A stretch of 64,000 nucleotides of DNA from Pseudomonas sp. TH10 (GCF_016651255.1 NZ_JAEKEG010000050.1:1-64000), one strand, 5' to 3'; counted from the first letter of the stretch, positions 9,060 to 18,546 are shown. Made by a program: numbers and translations. Notes: a model not told the origin generated them from the letters alone.

Positions 9060-11165
9060 GTGAACCCGGTAATCAAAAAATTCCAGTTCGGTCAATCGAC
9101 CGTTACCCTCGAGACTGGCCGTATCGCCCGTCAGGCCTCCGGCGCAGTATTGGTCACCGTTGACGACGACGTCAGCGTATTGGTGACTGTAGTCGGTGCA
9201 AAACAAGCCGATCCAGGCAAGGGCTTCTTCCCTCTGTCCGTTCACTACCAGGAAAAGACTTACGCTGCCGGTAAGATCCCTGGCGGTTTCTTCAAGCGCG
9301 AAGGCCGTCCTTCCGAGAAAGAAACCCTGACTTCCCGACTGATCGACCGTCCGATCCGTCCGCTGTTCCCAGAAGGCTTCATGAACGAAGTGCAGGTTGT
9401 CTGCACCGTCGTTTCCACCAGCAAGAAGACCGATCCGGACATCGCTGCGATGATCGGTACCTCGGCTGCCCTGGCCATCTCGGGTATTCCTTTCGACGGC
9501 CCGATCGGCGCCGCTCGTGTAGCTTTCCACGAAAGCACCGGCTACCTGCTGAACCCGACTTACGAGCAGCAAGCTGCTTCGAGCCTGGACATGGTCGTTG
9601 CCGGTACTTCGGACGCTGTGCTGATGGTTGAATCGGAAGCCAAAGAGCTGACCGAAGACCAGATGCTGGGCGCGGTACTGTTTGCTCACGACGAATTCCA
9701 GGTTGTGATCAACGCGGTTAAAGAACTGGCCGCTGAAGCTGCCAAGCCAACCTGGAACTGGGCTCCGGCTCCAGAAGCCACCGAACTGCTGGGCGCTATC
9801 CGTGCCGAGTTCGGCGAAGCGATCTCCCAGGCTTACACCATCACCATCAAGGCCGACCGTTACGCTCGCCTGGGTGAGCTGAAGGATCAGGTTGTTGCCA
9901 AGCTGTCCGGTGAAGAAGGTCAGCCTTCGTCCAGCGAAGTCAAAGCTGCTTTCGGCGAAATCGAATACCGCACCGTTCGCGAAAACATCGTAAACGGCAA
10001 GCCACGTATCGACGGCCGCGACACCAAGACCGTACGTCCGCTGAACATCGAAGTCGGCGTTCTGCCGAAGACTCACGGTTCGGCGCTGTTCACCCGTGGT
10101 GAAACTCAGGCTCTGGTAGTCGCGACTCTGGGTACTGCCCGTGACGCACAACTGCTGGACACCCTGGAAGGCGAGAAAAAAGACCCGTTCATGCTGCACT
10201 ACAACTTCCCTCCGTTCTCGGTGGGCGAGTGTGGTCGCATGGGTGGTGCTGGTCGTCGTGAAATCGGTCACGGCCGTCTGGCCCGTCGTTCGGTTTCGGC
10301 CATGCTGCCAGCCGCCGACGTGTTCCCGTACACCATCCGCGTTGTATCGGAAATCACCGAATCCAACGGTTCGAGCTCGATGGCTTCGGTCTGCGGCGCT
10401 TCCCTGGCCCTGATGGACGCTGGTGTGCCGATGAAGGCACCGGTTGCCGGTATCGCCATGGGTCTGGTTAAGGAAGGCGAGAAATTCGCAGTCCTGACCG
10501 ACATCCTCGGCGACGAAGACCACTTGGGCGACATGGACTTCAAAGTAGCCGGTACCGCCAAAGGTGTGACCGCGCTGCAGATGGACATCAAGATCAAGGG
10601 CATCACCGAAGAGATCATGGAAATCGCTCTGGGCCAAGCCCTGGAAGCGCGCCTGAACATCCTCGGTCAGATGAACCAGATCATCGGCCAGTCGCGTACC
10701 GAACTGTCGGCCAACGCTCCGACCATGATCGCGATGAAGATCGACACCGACAAGATCCGTGACGTTATCGGTAAAGGTGGCGCGACCATCCGTGCGATCT
10801 GCGAAGAAACCAAAGCTTCGATCGACATCGAAGACGACGGTTCGATCAAGATCTTCGGCGAAACCAAGGAAGCTGCTGAAGCTGCACGTCAGCGCGTTCT
10901 GGGTATCACCGCTGAAGCCGAGATCGGCAAGATCTACGTCGGCAAAGTTGAGCGCATCGTCGACTTCGGCGCATTCGTCAACATCCTGCCGGGCAAGGAC
11001 GGTCTGGTGCACATCTCGATGCTGAGCGACGCTCGCGTAGAGAAGGTGACCGACATCCTGAAAGAAGGCCAGGAAGTGGAAGTGCTGGTACTGGACGTGG
11101 ACAACCGCGGCCGTATCAAGCTGTCCATCAAAGACGTGGCAGCGGCCAAGGCTTCGGGCGTTTAA
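9060..11165 (+). CDS. pnp: polyribonucleotide nucleotidyltransferase (PNPase)
   Basis: 3'-5' phosphorolytic exoribonuclease of the RNA degradosome. The 701-residue protein has two RNase PH-like domains (the second with [14 protein letters not shown] and [14 protein letters not shown]), then a KH domain ([16 protein letters not shown], about 560-575) and an S1 domain ([18 protein letters not shown], near 620-640). The start is a GTG preceded by AAGGTAGGA. A strong terminator follows, closing the operon. Confidence 0.97.
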   Translation: MNPVIKKFQFGQSTVTLETGRIARQASGAVLVTVDDDVSVLVTVVGAKQADPGKGFFPLSVHYQEKTYAAGKIPGGFFKREGRPSEKETLTSRLIDRPIRPLFPEGFMNEVQVVCTVVSTSKKTDPDIAAMIGTSAALAISGIPFDGPIGAARVAFHESTGYLLNPTYEQQAASSLDMVVAGTSDAVLMVESEAKELTEDQMLGAVLFAHDEFQVVINAVKELAAEAAKPTWNWAPAPEATELLGAIRAEFGEAISQAYTITIKADRYARLGELKDQVVAKLSGEEGQPSSSEVKAAFGEIEYRTVRENIVNGKPRIDGRDTKTVRPLNIEVGVLPKTHGSALFTRGETQALVVATLGTARDAQLLDTLEGEKKDPFMLHYNFPPFSVGECGRMGGAGRREIGHGRLARRSVSAMLPAADVFPYTIRVVSEITESNGSSSMASVCGASLALMDAGVPMKAPVAGIAMGLVKEGEKFAVLTDILGDEDHLGDMDFKVAGTAKGVTALQMDIKIKGITEEIMEIALGQALEARLNILGQMNQIIGQSRTELSANAPTMIAMKIDTDKIRDVIGKGGATIRAICEETKASIDIEDDGSIKIFGETKEAAEAARQRVLGITAEAEIGKIYVGKVERIVDFGAFVNILPGKDGLVHISMLSDARVEKVTDILKEGQEVEVLVLDVDNRGRIKLSIKDVAAAKASGV

Positions 11166-11198
11166 TCACCCCATCGCTTGAAAGCTTCGACGTTGTAA

Positions 11199-11236
11199 AA
11201 AATGCCCCGCAGTGAACGCTGCGGGGCATTTTTTTG
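11199..11236 (+). terminator. rho-independent terminator of the pnp operon
   Basis: AATGCCCCGCAG / CTGCGGGGCATT with a TGAACG-type loop and seven T residues, 34 bp after the pnp stop. Confidence 0.92.
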
Positions 11237-11252
11237 CTCTGTACAGAAAGAT

Positions 11253-11323
11253 CAAAAGATCGCAGCCTGCGGCAGCTCCTACACGGTTTCAATGTAGGAG
11301 CTGCCGCAGGCTGCGATCTTTTG
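11253..11323. repeat. REPIN-like inverted repeat (GCAGGCTGCGATC type)
   Basis: Two ~31-bp arms, CAAAAGATCGCAGCCTGC... and its complement ending ...GCAGGCTGCGATCTTTTG, flank a 9-nt centre. The same arm sequence recurs at 31353, 36826 (variant), 38671, 50527 and 55290. It sits between the pnp terminator and tRNA-Thr. Confidence 0.85.
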
Positions 11324-11379
11324 TTATTAGGGCGTATGAAGTTGCCTGACTCTATAGTCAGTGCTAGGTTTAGCCCACC

Positions 11380-11455
11380 GCCCGTGTAGCTCAGCCGGTA
11401 GAGCAGCGCACTCGTAACGCGAAGGTCGCAGGTTCGATTCCTGTCTCGGGCACCA
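11380..11455 (+). tRNA. tRNA-Thr (CGT)
   Basis: 76 nt with encoded CCA. The D arm (GCTC...GAGC), T arm (GCAGG TTCGATT CCTGT) and loop CTCGTAA with anticodon CGT are clear. Two stem positions do not pair: U6-U67 in the acceptor stem and A31-C39 at the top of the anticodon stem. The overall sequence still resembles bacterial tRNA-Thr(CGT). Confidence 0.88.
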
Positions 11456-11590
11456 GCGACACGTTGTTTTCAGATGATCCACGAATGGTTCTGAAGGCCA
11501 GACAAGCCGGGCTTCAATCGGTTTATTTGCGTCAGAGAGATCCTTGATGATCCAGATCCATCCTCCATTCTTATGATCAGAGAGAACGCC

Positions 11591-11890
11591 ATGACCGAAT
11601 TAACTCAAGAGCAACGTCACGAAAAAGCGCTGGAAAAGTACATCCTGGACGTTCCGGATCTGAAAGAAGAGATCAAGGACCTGAGTCCCGATGATCAGAA
11701 AGATCAGATCCAATGGGCCTTTGAAGACGAAGCCGAATCCCAGGGCCTGCAGCCGTGGGAGCTGACGCTCAAGTACACGAGCACGCCGGAAGAGTTCGAA
11801 GCGCAGCGCCTTGTGCTGCACAAGGAAGCGGCCGAAGTATTGGGCGTCGACTGGGACGAGTACTGCGAGATGAATAATCTGGTGGTGTAA
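11591..11890 (+). CDS. small acidic protein of unknown function (DUF6388-like)
   Basis: A 99-residue, strongly acidic soluble protein with no signal peptide or membrane segment, probably mostly helical. It resembles small Pseudomonas proteins that I recall being grouped as DUF6388, but this is from memory and no function is known to me. The ATG at 11591 follows GAGAGAA; a start six codons earlier is less likely. It stands alone, 135 bp after tRNA-Thr, and is closed by a compact hairpin shared with convergent nadC. Confidence 0.75.
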   Translation: MTELTQEQRHEKALEKYILDVPDLKEEIKDLSPDDQKDQIQWAFEDEAESQGLQPWELTLKYTSTPEEFEAQRLVLHKEAAEVLGVDWDEYCEMNNLVV

Positions 11891-11897
11891 TACGTGT

Positions 11898-11924
11898 GGG
11901 AGCGGCGGTCGCACCGCCGCTCCC
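11898..11924. terminator. compact palindrome between convergent genes
   Basis: GGGAGCGGCGGT-CGC-ACCGCCGCTCCC is a perfect 12-bp stem with a 3-nt loop. It begins with the same GTGGGAGC head as the REP family, so it may be a short REP acting as a bidirectional terminator for the small acidic gene and nadC. There is no T tract. Confidence 0.6.
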
Positions 11925-11944
11925 ATCTGTGATGGGGTGTTGCC

Positions 11945-12793
11945 TTAGATACTCAAGCGCATCGACAGGTCGACCGCTTTGACATCCTTGGTCATCGCAC
12001 CGATCGAGATGTAATCCACGCCAGTCTCGGCGATCGGCAACAGCGTGCTTTCGTTGATCCCGCCGCTGGCCTCCAGTTTCGCTTTGCCACCGTTCAGGCG
12101 CACGGCTTCGCGCATGTCATCCAGGCTCAACTCATCAAGCATGATGATGTCTGCGCCGGCCGCTAATGCTTCCTTCAGCTCATCCAGACTTTCGACTTCG
12201 ATTTCCACCGGTTTGCCCGGGGCGATCTTGTGCGCGGCGGCAATAGCCTGCGCGATGCCACCGCTGGCAGCGATGTGGTTTTCCTTGATCAGGAACGCGT
12301 CATACAGGCCAATGCGGTGGTTGTGGCAACCGCCGCAGGTGACCGCGTACTTTTGCGCCAGGCGCAGGCCGGGGAGGGTTTTACGGGTGTCGAGCAGCTT
12401 GACCTCAGTGTTTGCAACGAAATCCGCCAGGTACCGGGCGCGAGTGGCAACGCCCGACAGCAGTTGCAGGAAATTCAGTGCGCAGCGCTCACCCGTCAGC
12501 AGAGACCGCGCCGGGCCTTCGAGGTGAAACAGTGCCTGATTGGGTTGCACCCGGTCGCCGTCACTCACCTGCCAATGCACTGCCACCCGCGGGTCCAGCT
12601 GCCGGAACACGGCATCGACCCAGGCGGTACCGGCGATGACGGCTGCGTCTCGAGTAATGATGGTGGCTTTGGCCAGGCGTTCGGCCGGGATCAGTTGCGC
12701 GGTGATGTCGCCGCTGCCGATGTCTTCGAGCAACGCACGGCGCACGTTGGCTTCGATTTCGGCGGTCAAATCGGCGAGACGTAGATTCGGCAT
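11945..12793 (-). CDS. nadC: nicotinate-nucleotide pyrophosphorylase (carboxylating)
   Basis: Cytoplasmic enzyme making nicotinate mononucleotide from quinolinate and PRPP in de novo NAD synthesis. It has 282 residues. Family stretches seen are [59 protein letters not shown] and LEASGGI. The start at 12793 gives MPNLRLADL; a longer in-frame reading has no family resemblance. It is divergent from ampD, as in P. aeruginosa. Confidence 0.96.
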   Translation of the reverse strand: MPNLRLADLTAEIEANVRRALLEDIGSGDITAQLIPAERLAKATIITRDAAVIAGTAWVDAVFRQLDPRVAVHWQVSDGDRVQPNQALFHLEGPARSLLTGERCALNFLQLLSGVATRARYLADFVANTEVKLLDTRKTLPGLRLAQKYAVTCGGCHNHRIGLYDAFLIKENHIAASGGIAQAIAAAHKIAPGKPVEIEVESLDELKEALAAGADIIMLDELSLDDMREAVRLNGGKAKLEASGGINESTLLPIAETGVDYISIGAMTKDVKAVDLSMRLSI

Positions 12794-12988
12794 AACGGGC
12801 TCCACAAACAAAGTGGTTCGATTATAGGGGCATGGCGCGGGCCAACCCAAGGCATCAGAAGCCCTGCGCGGTGGTGAAACCTGCATTTGGTCGCCTAGCC
12901 CGGGAGATCAATCGTGGCAAGTGATCGCGCACGGAGGGTCTATCGCGGCATACTGGGGGCCAATACAGTCGACCCTGAAGGAGCCGGT

Positions 12989-13549
12989 ATGCAGTTGGAC
13001 CCCGCGAGTGGTTGGTGTGAAGGTGCCCAGGTCTGCCCTTCGCCCAACTTCAATGCGCGCCCTACGGATGAAATTTCCCTGCTGGTGATCCACAACATCA
13101 GCCTGCCGCCAGCGCAATTCGCCACCGGCAAGGTGCAGGCGTTTTTCCAGAATCGCCTGGATGTCACGGAGCATCCGTATTTTGCCGGAATTGCCGATCT
13201 GCGGGTGTCCGCGCACTTTCTGATTGAACGAGACGGCACCCTGACTCAATTTGTCTCCTGCCTTGAGCGTGCCTGGCACGCGGGGGTCTCGGTTTTCGAA
13301 GGGCGGGAAACTTGTAACGATTTTTCCGTGGGCATTGAGCTTGAAGGCACCGATGATCAACCTTTCACCGATGCTCAATACGAGGCGCTGACGGGGCTGA
13401 CCCGACAATTGCAGAGGGCTTTCCCGGCCATCACGCCACAGCGTATTTGCGGTCATAGTGACATCGCACCCGGTCGCAAGACCGATCCGGGGCCAGCGTT
13501 CGACTGGGCACGCTATCGCGCAGCCCTGGCAAAAGAGGAACAACAATGA
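12989..13549 (+). CDS. ampD: 1,6-anhydro-N-acetylmuramyl-L-alanine amidase
   Basis: Cytoplasmic zinc amidase that cleaves the peptide from anhydro-muropeptides in cell-wall recycling; its loss induces AmpC beta-lactamase. The 186-residue product has the zinc ligands His35 (LLVIHNIS), His156 and Asp166 (CGHSDIAPGRKTDPG), plus Glu118 of GIELEGTD. The ATG at 12989 is preceded by GAAGGAG and matches the usual MxxDxxxGW start; a GTG at 12914 would add 25 unrelated residues. It overlaps ampE by 4 bp (ATGA). Confidence 0.96.
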   Translation: MQLDPASGWCEGAQVCPSPNFNARPTDEISLLVIHNISLPPAQFATGKVQAFFQNRLDVTEHPYFAGIADLRVSAHFLIERDGTLTQFVSCLERAWHAGVSVFEGRETCNDFSVGIELEGTDDQPFTDAQYEALTGLTRQLQRAFPAITPQRICGHSDIAPGRKTDPGPAFDWARYRAALAKEEQQ

Positions 13550-14382
13550 GTTTTCTGGTGTTGCTGTTGGCGGTCTGGATCGAGAAGTTCTCGGCCCTGC
13601 GTCATCGGGTCCAGCGCGACGGCGGATGGTTGCGCGAACTGCACAAGCTTGAAGCCAGCCCCCGCCTGGCGAGCCACCCATGGCTGGTGCTGGTGATTCT
13701 GGTGTTGCTGCCGGTTGCGCTGCTGGGCCTGCTATTGGTCGTCCTCGATCCGGTGGCCTACGGCTTGTTGGCCTTGCCTGTGCATTTGCTGGTGGTGATC
13801 TACAGCCTGGGCCGCGGCGATCTGCTCGCCGGCCTCGGCCCTTTCCGCGACGCCTGGCGCCGGGAAGACTTGCAAGCGGCCGGGCATGTGGCGAACCGTG
13901 ATCTGGCTATCTGCGCAGACAGTGGCGAACAGTTGCTCGAACGCGTCCAGGCTCACTTGCTGTGGGAGGCCTACCAGAGTTTCTTTGCGGTGATCTTCTG
14001 GTACTTCCTGCTGGGCCCGGTCGCGGCACTGAGCTATCGCCTGCTGGCACTGGCCGAAGTCCACTCCCGGAACCCCGCCGTCGCCGAGCGTGCCGCGCAA
14101 TTGCGCCATGCCTTCGACTGGATACCGGTACGCCTGTTGGCGGCGAGCTTTGCATTGGTCGGCAACTTTGTTGCGGTCAGCCGTGTCATGCTCCACGAAC
14201 TGCTGAACTGGGACATCAGCGCGGCCCAGCTGATCGAAAAAGTTGGCCTGGTGGCCGGCGAGATCCCGGCACCGGTGGTCGGCCCGGACGGTATCAACAG
14301 CCTCGACCGGATCTGGGAGCTGCTGCTGCGCGCAGCCGTGCTCTGGTACGCCGGTTTCGCCCTGTGGACAGTCCTTCCCTGA
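13546..14382 (+). CDS. ampE: AmpE, regulatory inner-membrane protein
   Basis: Inner-membrane protein of the ampDE operon; its molecular role in beta-lactamase signalling is not settled. It has 278 residues with four or so hydrophobic segments (N-terminal, about 47-85, 145-165, 200-215 and the C-terminus). The MSFLVLLLAVWIEKFSALR start is typical. Translation is coupled to ampD through a 4-bp overlap. Confidence 0.93.
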   Translation: MSFLVLLLAVWIEKFSALRHRVQRDGGWLRELHKLEASPRLASHPWLVLVILVLLPVALLGLLLVVLDPVAYGLLALPVHLLVVIYSLGRGDLLAGLGPFRDAWRREDLQAAGHVANRDLAICADSGEQLLERVQAHLLWEAYQSFFAVIFWYFLLGPVAALSYRLLALAEVHSRNPAVAERAAQLRHAFDWIPVRLLAASFALVGNFVAVSRVMLHELLNWDISAAQLIEKVGLVAGEIPAPVVGPDGINSLDRIWELLLRAAVLWYAGFALWTVLP

Positions 14383-14395
14383 ATCCTGCCACCTG

Positions 14396-14430
14396 AACGA
14401 CGAAGATCGATGCACACGATCTTCGTCGTT
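14396..14430. terminator. 14-bp perfect inverted repeat after ampE
   Basis: AACGACGAAGATCG-ATGCACA-CGATCTTCGTCGTT starts 14 bp after the ampE stop. It can serve as the ampDE transcript end, although the bases after it (AACCTTAAG) lack a T run. Confidence 0.6.
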
Positions 14431-14434
14431 AACC

Positions 14435-14461
14435 TTAAGTTACAAAACCTCCCTTCGATTT
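14435..14461 (+). promoter_or_regulatory. candidate sigma-28 (FliA) promoter of the chemoreceptor
   Basis: TTAAGTTA (14435-14442), an 11-bp spacer, then TTCGATTT (14454-14461). Against the FliA pattern TAAAGTTT-N11-GCCGATAA the -35 box matches 6 of 8 and the -10 keeps the central CGAT. Position, 90 bp before a chemoreceptor gene, fits the flagellar regulon. Confidence 0.5.
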
Positions 14462-14550
14462 GAGCTATACAGAGATGGCGCTCGATAGTGGCTATCTGCT
14501 GTCGCCTCGCGCCTGCCAATAAAAACAAGAAAAACCAAGGGAGACTTCCA

Positions 14551-16581
14551 GTGAAGAGCTTGCTCTATCCCGCCGTCTCGCTGATGAACCGTCTGAGCTT
14601 CGGCATGAAGTTCAGCCTGATCAGCGTGCTGTTCCTGGTGCCGATGCTGGTGACCAATTTCTATCTGGTGCGCGACTCTTATCGCGAGTTTCAGGGGACT
14701 CAGGTGGAGTTGCAAAGCCTCGACCTGCTGGGCAGCAGCCTGACCCTGCGCCGGGATCTGGAGACCCTGAACAATCTGGTGCAGATCAACGTCACCCTCG
14801 GTCAGTCCGGCAAGGCCGGTAACATCGAGTCGCAGATCACCACGCTCGAACAAAGTCTGCTTGCCCGGCTGCAAGGCCTGAAAGCGATGACTGATGATTC
14901 CGGGCAGATCAAGGTGTTTGAAGGCAAGCGCGATGAAATGATCACCGCGTTCAAGGCCCAGCAAGCGGAAAGCTCCCTGCAAAGTAAAAGCGCTTTGATC
15001 GGTAAACTGCTCGGCAACGCGCAGATTTTCAGCCAGATCATTGCCAGTCAGGCCGGCCTGAGCCGCGATACGCAAAGCGACATGCGGCAACTGACCGAAC
15101 TCATTACCACCGTTACGCCTGCGGTCACCCAGTTGCTGGGTGAAGGGCGGGCCATGGGTGCGTTTTCCCTGGGGCAGGGCTTTCTCAATTCGGCGTCGAG
15201 CACTCGCTTCGACGAGCTGTTGGCACAAATCGAAAAGCTCCAGGGCGAGTACGGGCTGAAGCTGCAGGACGCACTCGGTTCAAGCAAGGCGGCCAGGGAA
15301 AGCCTGACGGCTCAAGCCGACATCAGCCAGTCGACCCTGAAAAAAGCCATCGAGCTGTTTGAAGAGCAGGTGGTCATGGCTGACACGTTGGACGCGCCTT
15401 GGCAGGGTTTCTACGACCAGGTCACGGGCCTGATGGACCAGACCTACCAGCTCAATGAAGCCACCCTGAAATTCCTCGGGACCCAGCTGCAGCAACGCCT
15501 TGAGCAGAACCGCACGCACATGGTGCTGCAGGCTGTGGCGTTATCGGTGGTGTTTGTGCTGATTTTCTATCTCTACGGCGGTTTTTACGCCTCCACACGT
15601 ACAACGCTGAAACGCCTGGGCGCGATGATGGACAAGGTTGCGGCCGGCGACATGACGGTCAACTTCGTGGCGCACAGCCGCGATGAGCTGGGCGAGTTGG
15701 GCGAAGTGTTCAACGGAACGGTGAAGAAAATTCATGACTTGATCGAGCGCGTCGGCCAAACCGTCGGCGAAGTCGAGCGGCAGGCCGGACAGGTGGAGAA
15801 CGTCTCCGCGCAAAGCAATCAGGCCGTCGCCGGGCAGCGTACACAGATCGAGCAAGTGGCGACGGCAATGAACCAGATGTCGGCGACGTCTCTGGAAGTG
15901 GCGCGCAGTGCTGCTGCAGCGGTGAGCAGCGCCCACAGCGTGAATGACGAGACCATCAGTGGTCGTGGTCTGGTCGAGTCACAGCAGGGCAGCATTGCTG
16001 CGCTGGCCAGCGAGATCGATCAATCGGTGCTGGTGATCAACCAATTGGCCAGTGACAGCCAATCGATCAGTCGCGTCCTGGAAGTGATCAAGAGCATCGC
16101 CGAACAGACCAACCTGCTGGCGCTCAACGCCGCGATCGAAGCCGCACGCGCCGGGGAGCAGGGACGCGGTTTTGCGGTGGTCGCAGACGAGGTGCGCACG
16201 CTGGCCAAACGTACCCAGCAATCAACCGAAGAAATCGAAAAGATGATCGCCAAACTGCATGGCGGTGTCGGCGCGGCGGTGAAGGCCATGGGCGTCAGCC
16301 ATCAAATGGCCAATGGCACGGTAGGGCAGTCGGAAAAGGTTCAGCAGGCGTTGGAAAACATCCTCGGCGCGGTGGGCATGATCGTCGACCAGAACCAGCA
16401 GATCGCGGCTGCCGTCGAGCAGCAGACGGCCGTGGCGCACGACATCGACCAGAACATCGTCGAGATCAACCGTGCGGGCGAAAGGACGGCCGAAGGGGCG
16501 CACCAGACCGAAGACGCGAGCAGGGCACTGTCGGCCCAGGTGGTGGAGTTGAAGCAGCTGATCAGCGCATTCCGGGTCTGA
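14551..16581 (+). CDS. methyl-accepting chemotaxis protein
   Basis: Transmembrane chemoreceptor that signals through CheW/CheA. The 676-residue protein has an N-terminal membrane segment (about 18-35), a large helical periplasmic region (about 40-325), a second membrane segment (about 328-347), a HAMP domain and a cytoplasmic signalling domain whose hairpin tip NLLALNAAIEAARAGEQGRG lies near residues 515-540. The C-terminus lacks a CheR-binding pentapeptide. The GTG at 14551 follows AAGGGAGA. Its position after ampE matches P. aeruginosa PA4520. The ligand cannot be read from the sequence. Confidence 0.93.
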   Translation: MKSLLYPAVSLMNRLSFGMKFSLISVLFLVPMLVTNFYLVRDSYREFQGTQVELQSLDLLGSSLTLRRDLETLNNLVQINVTLGQSGKAGNIESQITTLEQSLLARLQGLKAMTDDSGQIKVFEGKRDEMITAFKAQQAESSLQSKSALIGKLLGNAQIFSQIIASQAGLSRDTQSDMRQLTELITTVTPAVTQLLGEGRAMGAFSLGQGFLNSASSTRFDELLAQIEKLQGEYGLKLQDALGSSKAARESLTAQADISQSTLKKAIELFEEQVVMADTLDAPWQGFYDQVTGLMDQTYQLNEATLKFLGTQLQQRLEQNRTHMVLQAVALSVVFVLIFYLYGGFYASTRTTLKRLGAMMDKVAAGDMTVNFVAHSRDELGELGEVFNGTVKKIHDLIERVGQTVGEVERQAGQVENVSAQSNQAVAGQRTQIEQVATAMNQMSATSLEVARSAAAAVSSAHSVNDETISGRGLVESQQGSIAALASEIDQSVLVINQLASDSQSISRVLEVIKSIAEQTNLLALNAAIEAARAGEQGRGFAVVADEVRTLAKRTQQSTEEIEKMIAKLHGGVGAAVKAMGVSHQMANGTVGQSEKVQQALENILGAVGMIVDQNQQIAAAVEQQTAVAHDIDQNIVEINRAGERTAEGAHQTEDASRALSAQVVELKQLISAFRV

Positions 16582-16656
16582 CTCCCCGGCTGGCCCTGCA
16601 GATGCAAACTCAGCGCAAGCAAGGCTTTGTGGAAGCAAACTTTTGTATGAGCCAAC

Positions 16657-16752
16657 CTCTGTGGGAGCAAAGCTTGCTCGCGATGACGGACTGACATGCA
16701 GCACCTATGTCGACTGTCATGCAGCAATCGCGAGCACGCTTTGCTCCTACAG
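16657..16752. repeat. REPIN-like inverted repeat (GAGCAAGCTTGCTCGCGA type)
   Basis: CTGTGGGAGCAAAGCTTGCTCGCGAT and an inverted, diverged copy ending GCTCCTACAGG flank about 45 bp of less conserved sequence. The right end supplies the stop codon of the neighbouring TatD gene. Confidence 0.8.
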
Positions 16753-17547
16753 GCCGCTCTGAGTTGGAATAGTCCAATCGAACACTGCGCACGCATTGGC
16801 AGTGCTGGCAGCCGCCAACTGCTCGGCACTGACGCCCATGATCGCCGCCAATGCCACACAAATAGCCGGCAAATGCGCCGGGCTGTTTCGCTCGCCGGGG
16901 TACATCGCCGGTGCCATGTCCGGCGAGTCGGTTTCCAGCACCACGGCGTCCAGGGGCAACTCGGCCAGCACCCGGTGCATGCGCAGGGCCTGGGGCCAGG
17001 TCGCGGCGCCGCCCAGGCCAAGCTTGAACCCCAGCTTGATGTACTCGCGAGCCTCTTCCTTGCTGCCGGCAAACGCGTGGATGATACCCGCGCGTTTCAG
17101 GCGCAGGCGTTTGAGCGTGGCGATGACGGCCGCATGGCTGCGACGCACATGGATCAGCGCCGGCAAGTTGAAATCCGCGGCCAGTTGCAATTGCGCTTCG
17201 AACAACGCCTGCTGGCGCTCGCGGTCCAGGGTTTCTATGAAGTAATCCAGGCCGATCTCGCCCACCGCGCACACCTGTCGATGGCCGGCCAGGCGCTCGA
17301 GCCAGGCGCCCAGCTCGGGTAGATCCTCAGGCTGGTGCTGGTCCAGATAAACCGGGTGCAAGCCGAACGCCGCGTACAAGCCAGGATCGCTTTGCACCAG
17401 GTCCCACACCCGCTGCCAGTTATCCTTGAAAACCCCCAGCACCACCATCTGCCGCACACCCAGTGCGCGGCTTTCAGCCAGCAGCGCCGTGCGATCGGCG
17501 TCGAAGTCGGCAAAGTCCAGGTGGGTGTGGGTATCGATCAGCTCCAC
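16747..17547 (-). CDS. TatD family metal-dependent hydrolase
   Basis: TIM-barrel amidohydrolase-like nuclease family (TatD/YcfH/YjjV). The 266-residue protein has the metal ligands of the N-terminal DTHTHLDF (His7, His9), GEIGLDY, the His of LIHVRRS, IHAF and ETDSPDM. The real substrate of this paralogue (the YjjV-like branch) is not known. The last codons CTG-TAG fall in a REP repeat. The upstream regulator gene cra ends 3 bp before its start, so the two may be co-transcribed. Confidence 0.92.
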   Translation of the reverse strand: MELIDTHTHLDFADFDADRTALLAESRALGVRQMVVLGVFKDNWQRVWDLVQSDPGLYAAFGLHPVYLDQHQPEDLPELGAWLERLAGHRQVCAVGEIGLDYFIETLDRERQQALFEAQLQLAADFNLPALIHVRRSHAAVIATLKRLRLKRAGIIHAFAGSKEEAREYIKLGFKLGLGGAATWPQALRMHRVLAELPLDAVVLETDSPDMAPAMYPGERNSPAHLPAICVALAAIMGVSAEQLAAASTANACAVFDWTIPTQSGL

Positions 17548-17550
17548 GAT

Positions 17551-18546
17551 TCAGTCCTGGCGAATACGCTGCTTGAAGGTCCGGGCGATGGCTTGCACGC
17601 CAGGTTGATAGTCCTGCTGCTCGATGGCTGCCAATGCCAGTTGCAGGGCCTTGTCGGCGATCAGCTGATGTTGCTGGGCCATGGCATTCACCGGCAGTGG
17701 CAGGAAATCCAGCAACTGGGTGTCGCCAAATGTGCCAAGGCGCAACGGCCGGGATTTCAGCGGGAAATCGTGCAAGGCATCGAACACGCCCTGCAACAGC
17801 ACATAGGAGGTGGTAACGAGCGCGTCGGGCAGGTGCCCCAGGCGTTGCAGCATTTGCTCCATCAGCTGCTTGCCACATTCGCGGCTGAAGGATTCGCCGT
17901 GCTCTATCAGCACCTCGCCATCAAACCCGGCCAACGCTTGCTTGAAGCCTGCAGCACGCTCCTGGCTGATGCTCAGTTCAGGGCGCGCGCCGATCAGGGC
18001 AATCTGCGTGGGCAGGGGCTGCAACAGACTGCGGGTCAATTGCAGACTGGCCTCGCGGTCGTCGCTGATCACCGAGCAGAAATGCTCCGGTTCCATGACC
18101 CGGTCGATGGCGATGATCGGCAAGCCTTTGGCCTGCAACTGACGATAACTGTCGTCCCCGGCCGGCAGGCAACTGGCGACGATCAGGGCATCGCAGCGAC
18201 GCGCGCGGAACAGTTGCAGCAGTTGCCGTTCGCTTTCGGGTGCATCGTCGGAACTGGCGATCAGCAACTGATAGCCGCGCGCCCGCGCCCCTTGCTCCAG
18301 CAGTTTGGCGATCCGCGCGTAACTGGGGTTTTCCAGATCCGGCAGAATAAAACCCAACGTGCGGGTGTGGCGGCTGCGCAACCCGGCCGCTTGTGGGTTT
18401 GGCGTAAAGCCATGCAGGTCGACCACTGCGCGCACCCGCTCGACAGTGGCGGTGCTGATGCGTTGCTGTTCGGCCTTGCCGTTGATGACGTAGCTGGCGG
18501 TGGTCACGGACACTCCGGCCAACCGCGCGATATCACTGAGTTTCAA
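17551..18546 (-). CDS. cra: LacI-family catabolite repressor/activator Cra (FruR)
   Basis: Represses the fructose operon and is released by fructose-1-phosphate. The 331-residue protein starts with the LacI helix-turn-helix MKLSDIARLAGVSVTTASYVING, followed by a periplasmic-binding-protein-like sugar domain (from RTLGFILPDLENPSYARI). It is divergent from fruB, with a perfect copy of the known P. putida Cra site between them. TatD follows on the same strand after 3 bp. Confidence 0.93.
   Translation of the reverse strand: MKLSDIARLAGVSVTTASYVINGKAEQQRISTATVERVRAVVDLHGFTPNPQAAGLRSRHTRTLGFILPDLENPSYARIAKLLEQGARARGYQLLIASSDDAPESERQLLQLFRARRCDALIVASCLPAGDDSYRQLQAKGLPIIAIDRVMEPEHFCSVISDDREASLQLTRSLLQPLPTQIALIGARPELSISQERAAGFKQALAGFDGEVLIEHGESFSRECGKQLMEQMLQRLGHLPDALVTTSYVLLQGVFDALHDFPLKSRPLRLGTFGDTQLLDFLPLPVNAMAQQHQLIADKALQLALAAIEQQDYQPGVQAIARTFKQRIRQD

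Noticed and set aside
8967-11012. 681-codon minus-strand frame opposite pnp
   Set aside because: Antisense shadow of PNPase with no domain resemblance or ribosome-binding site.
12914-12988. GTG start that would lengthen AmpD by 25 residues
   Set aside because: The ATG at 12989 has a strong GAAGGAG site and gives the conserved AmpD N-terminus.
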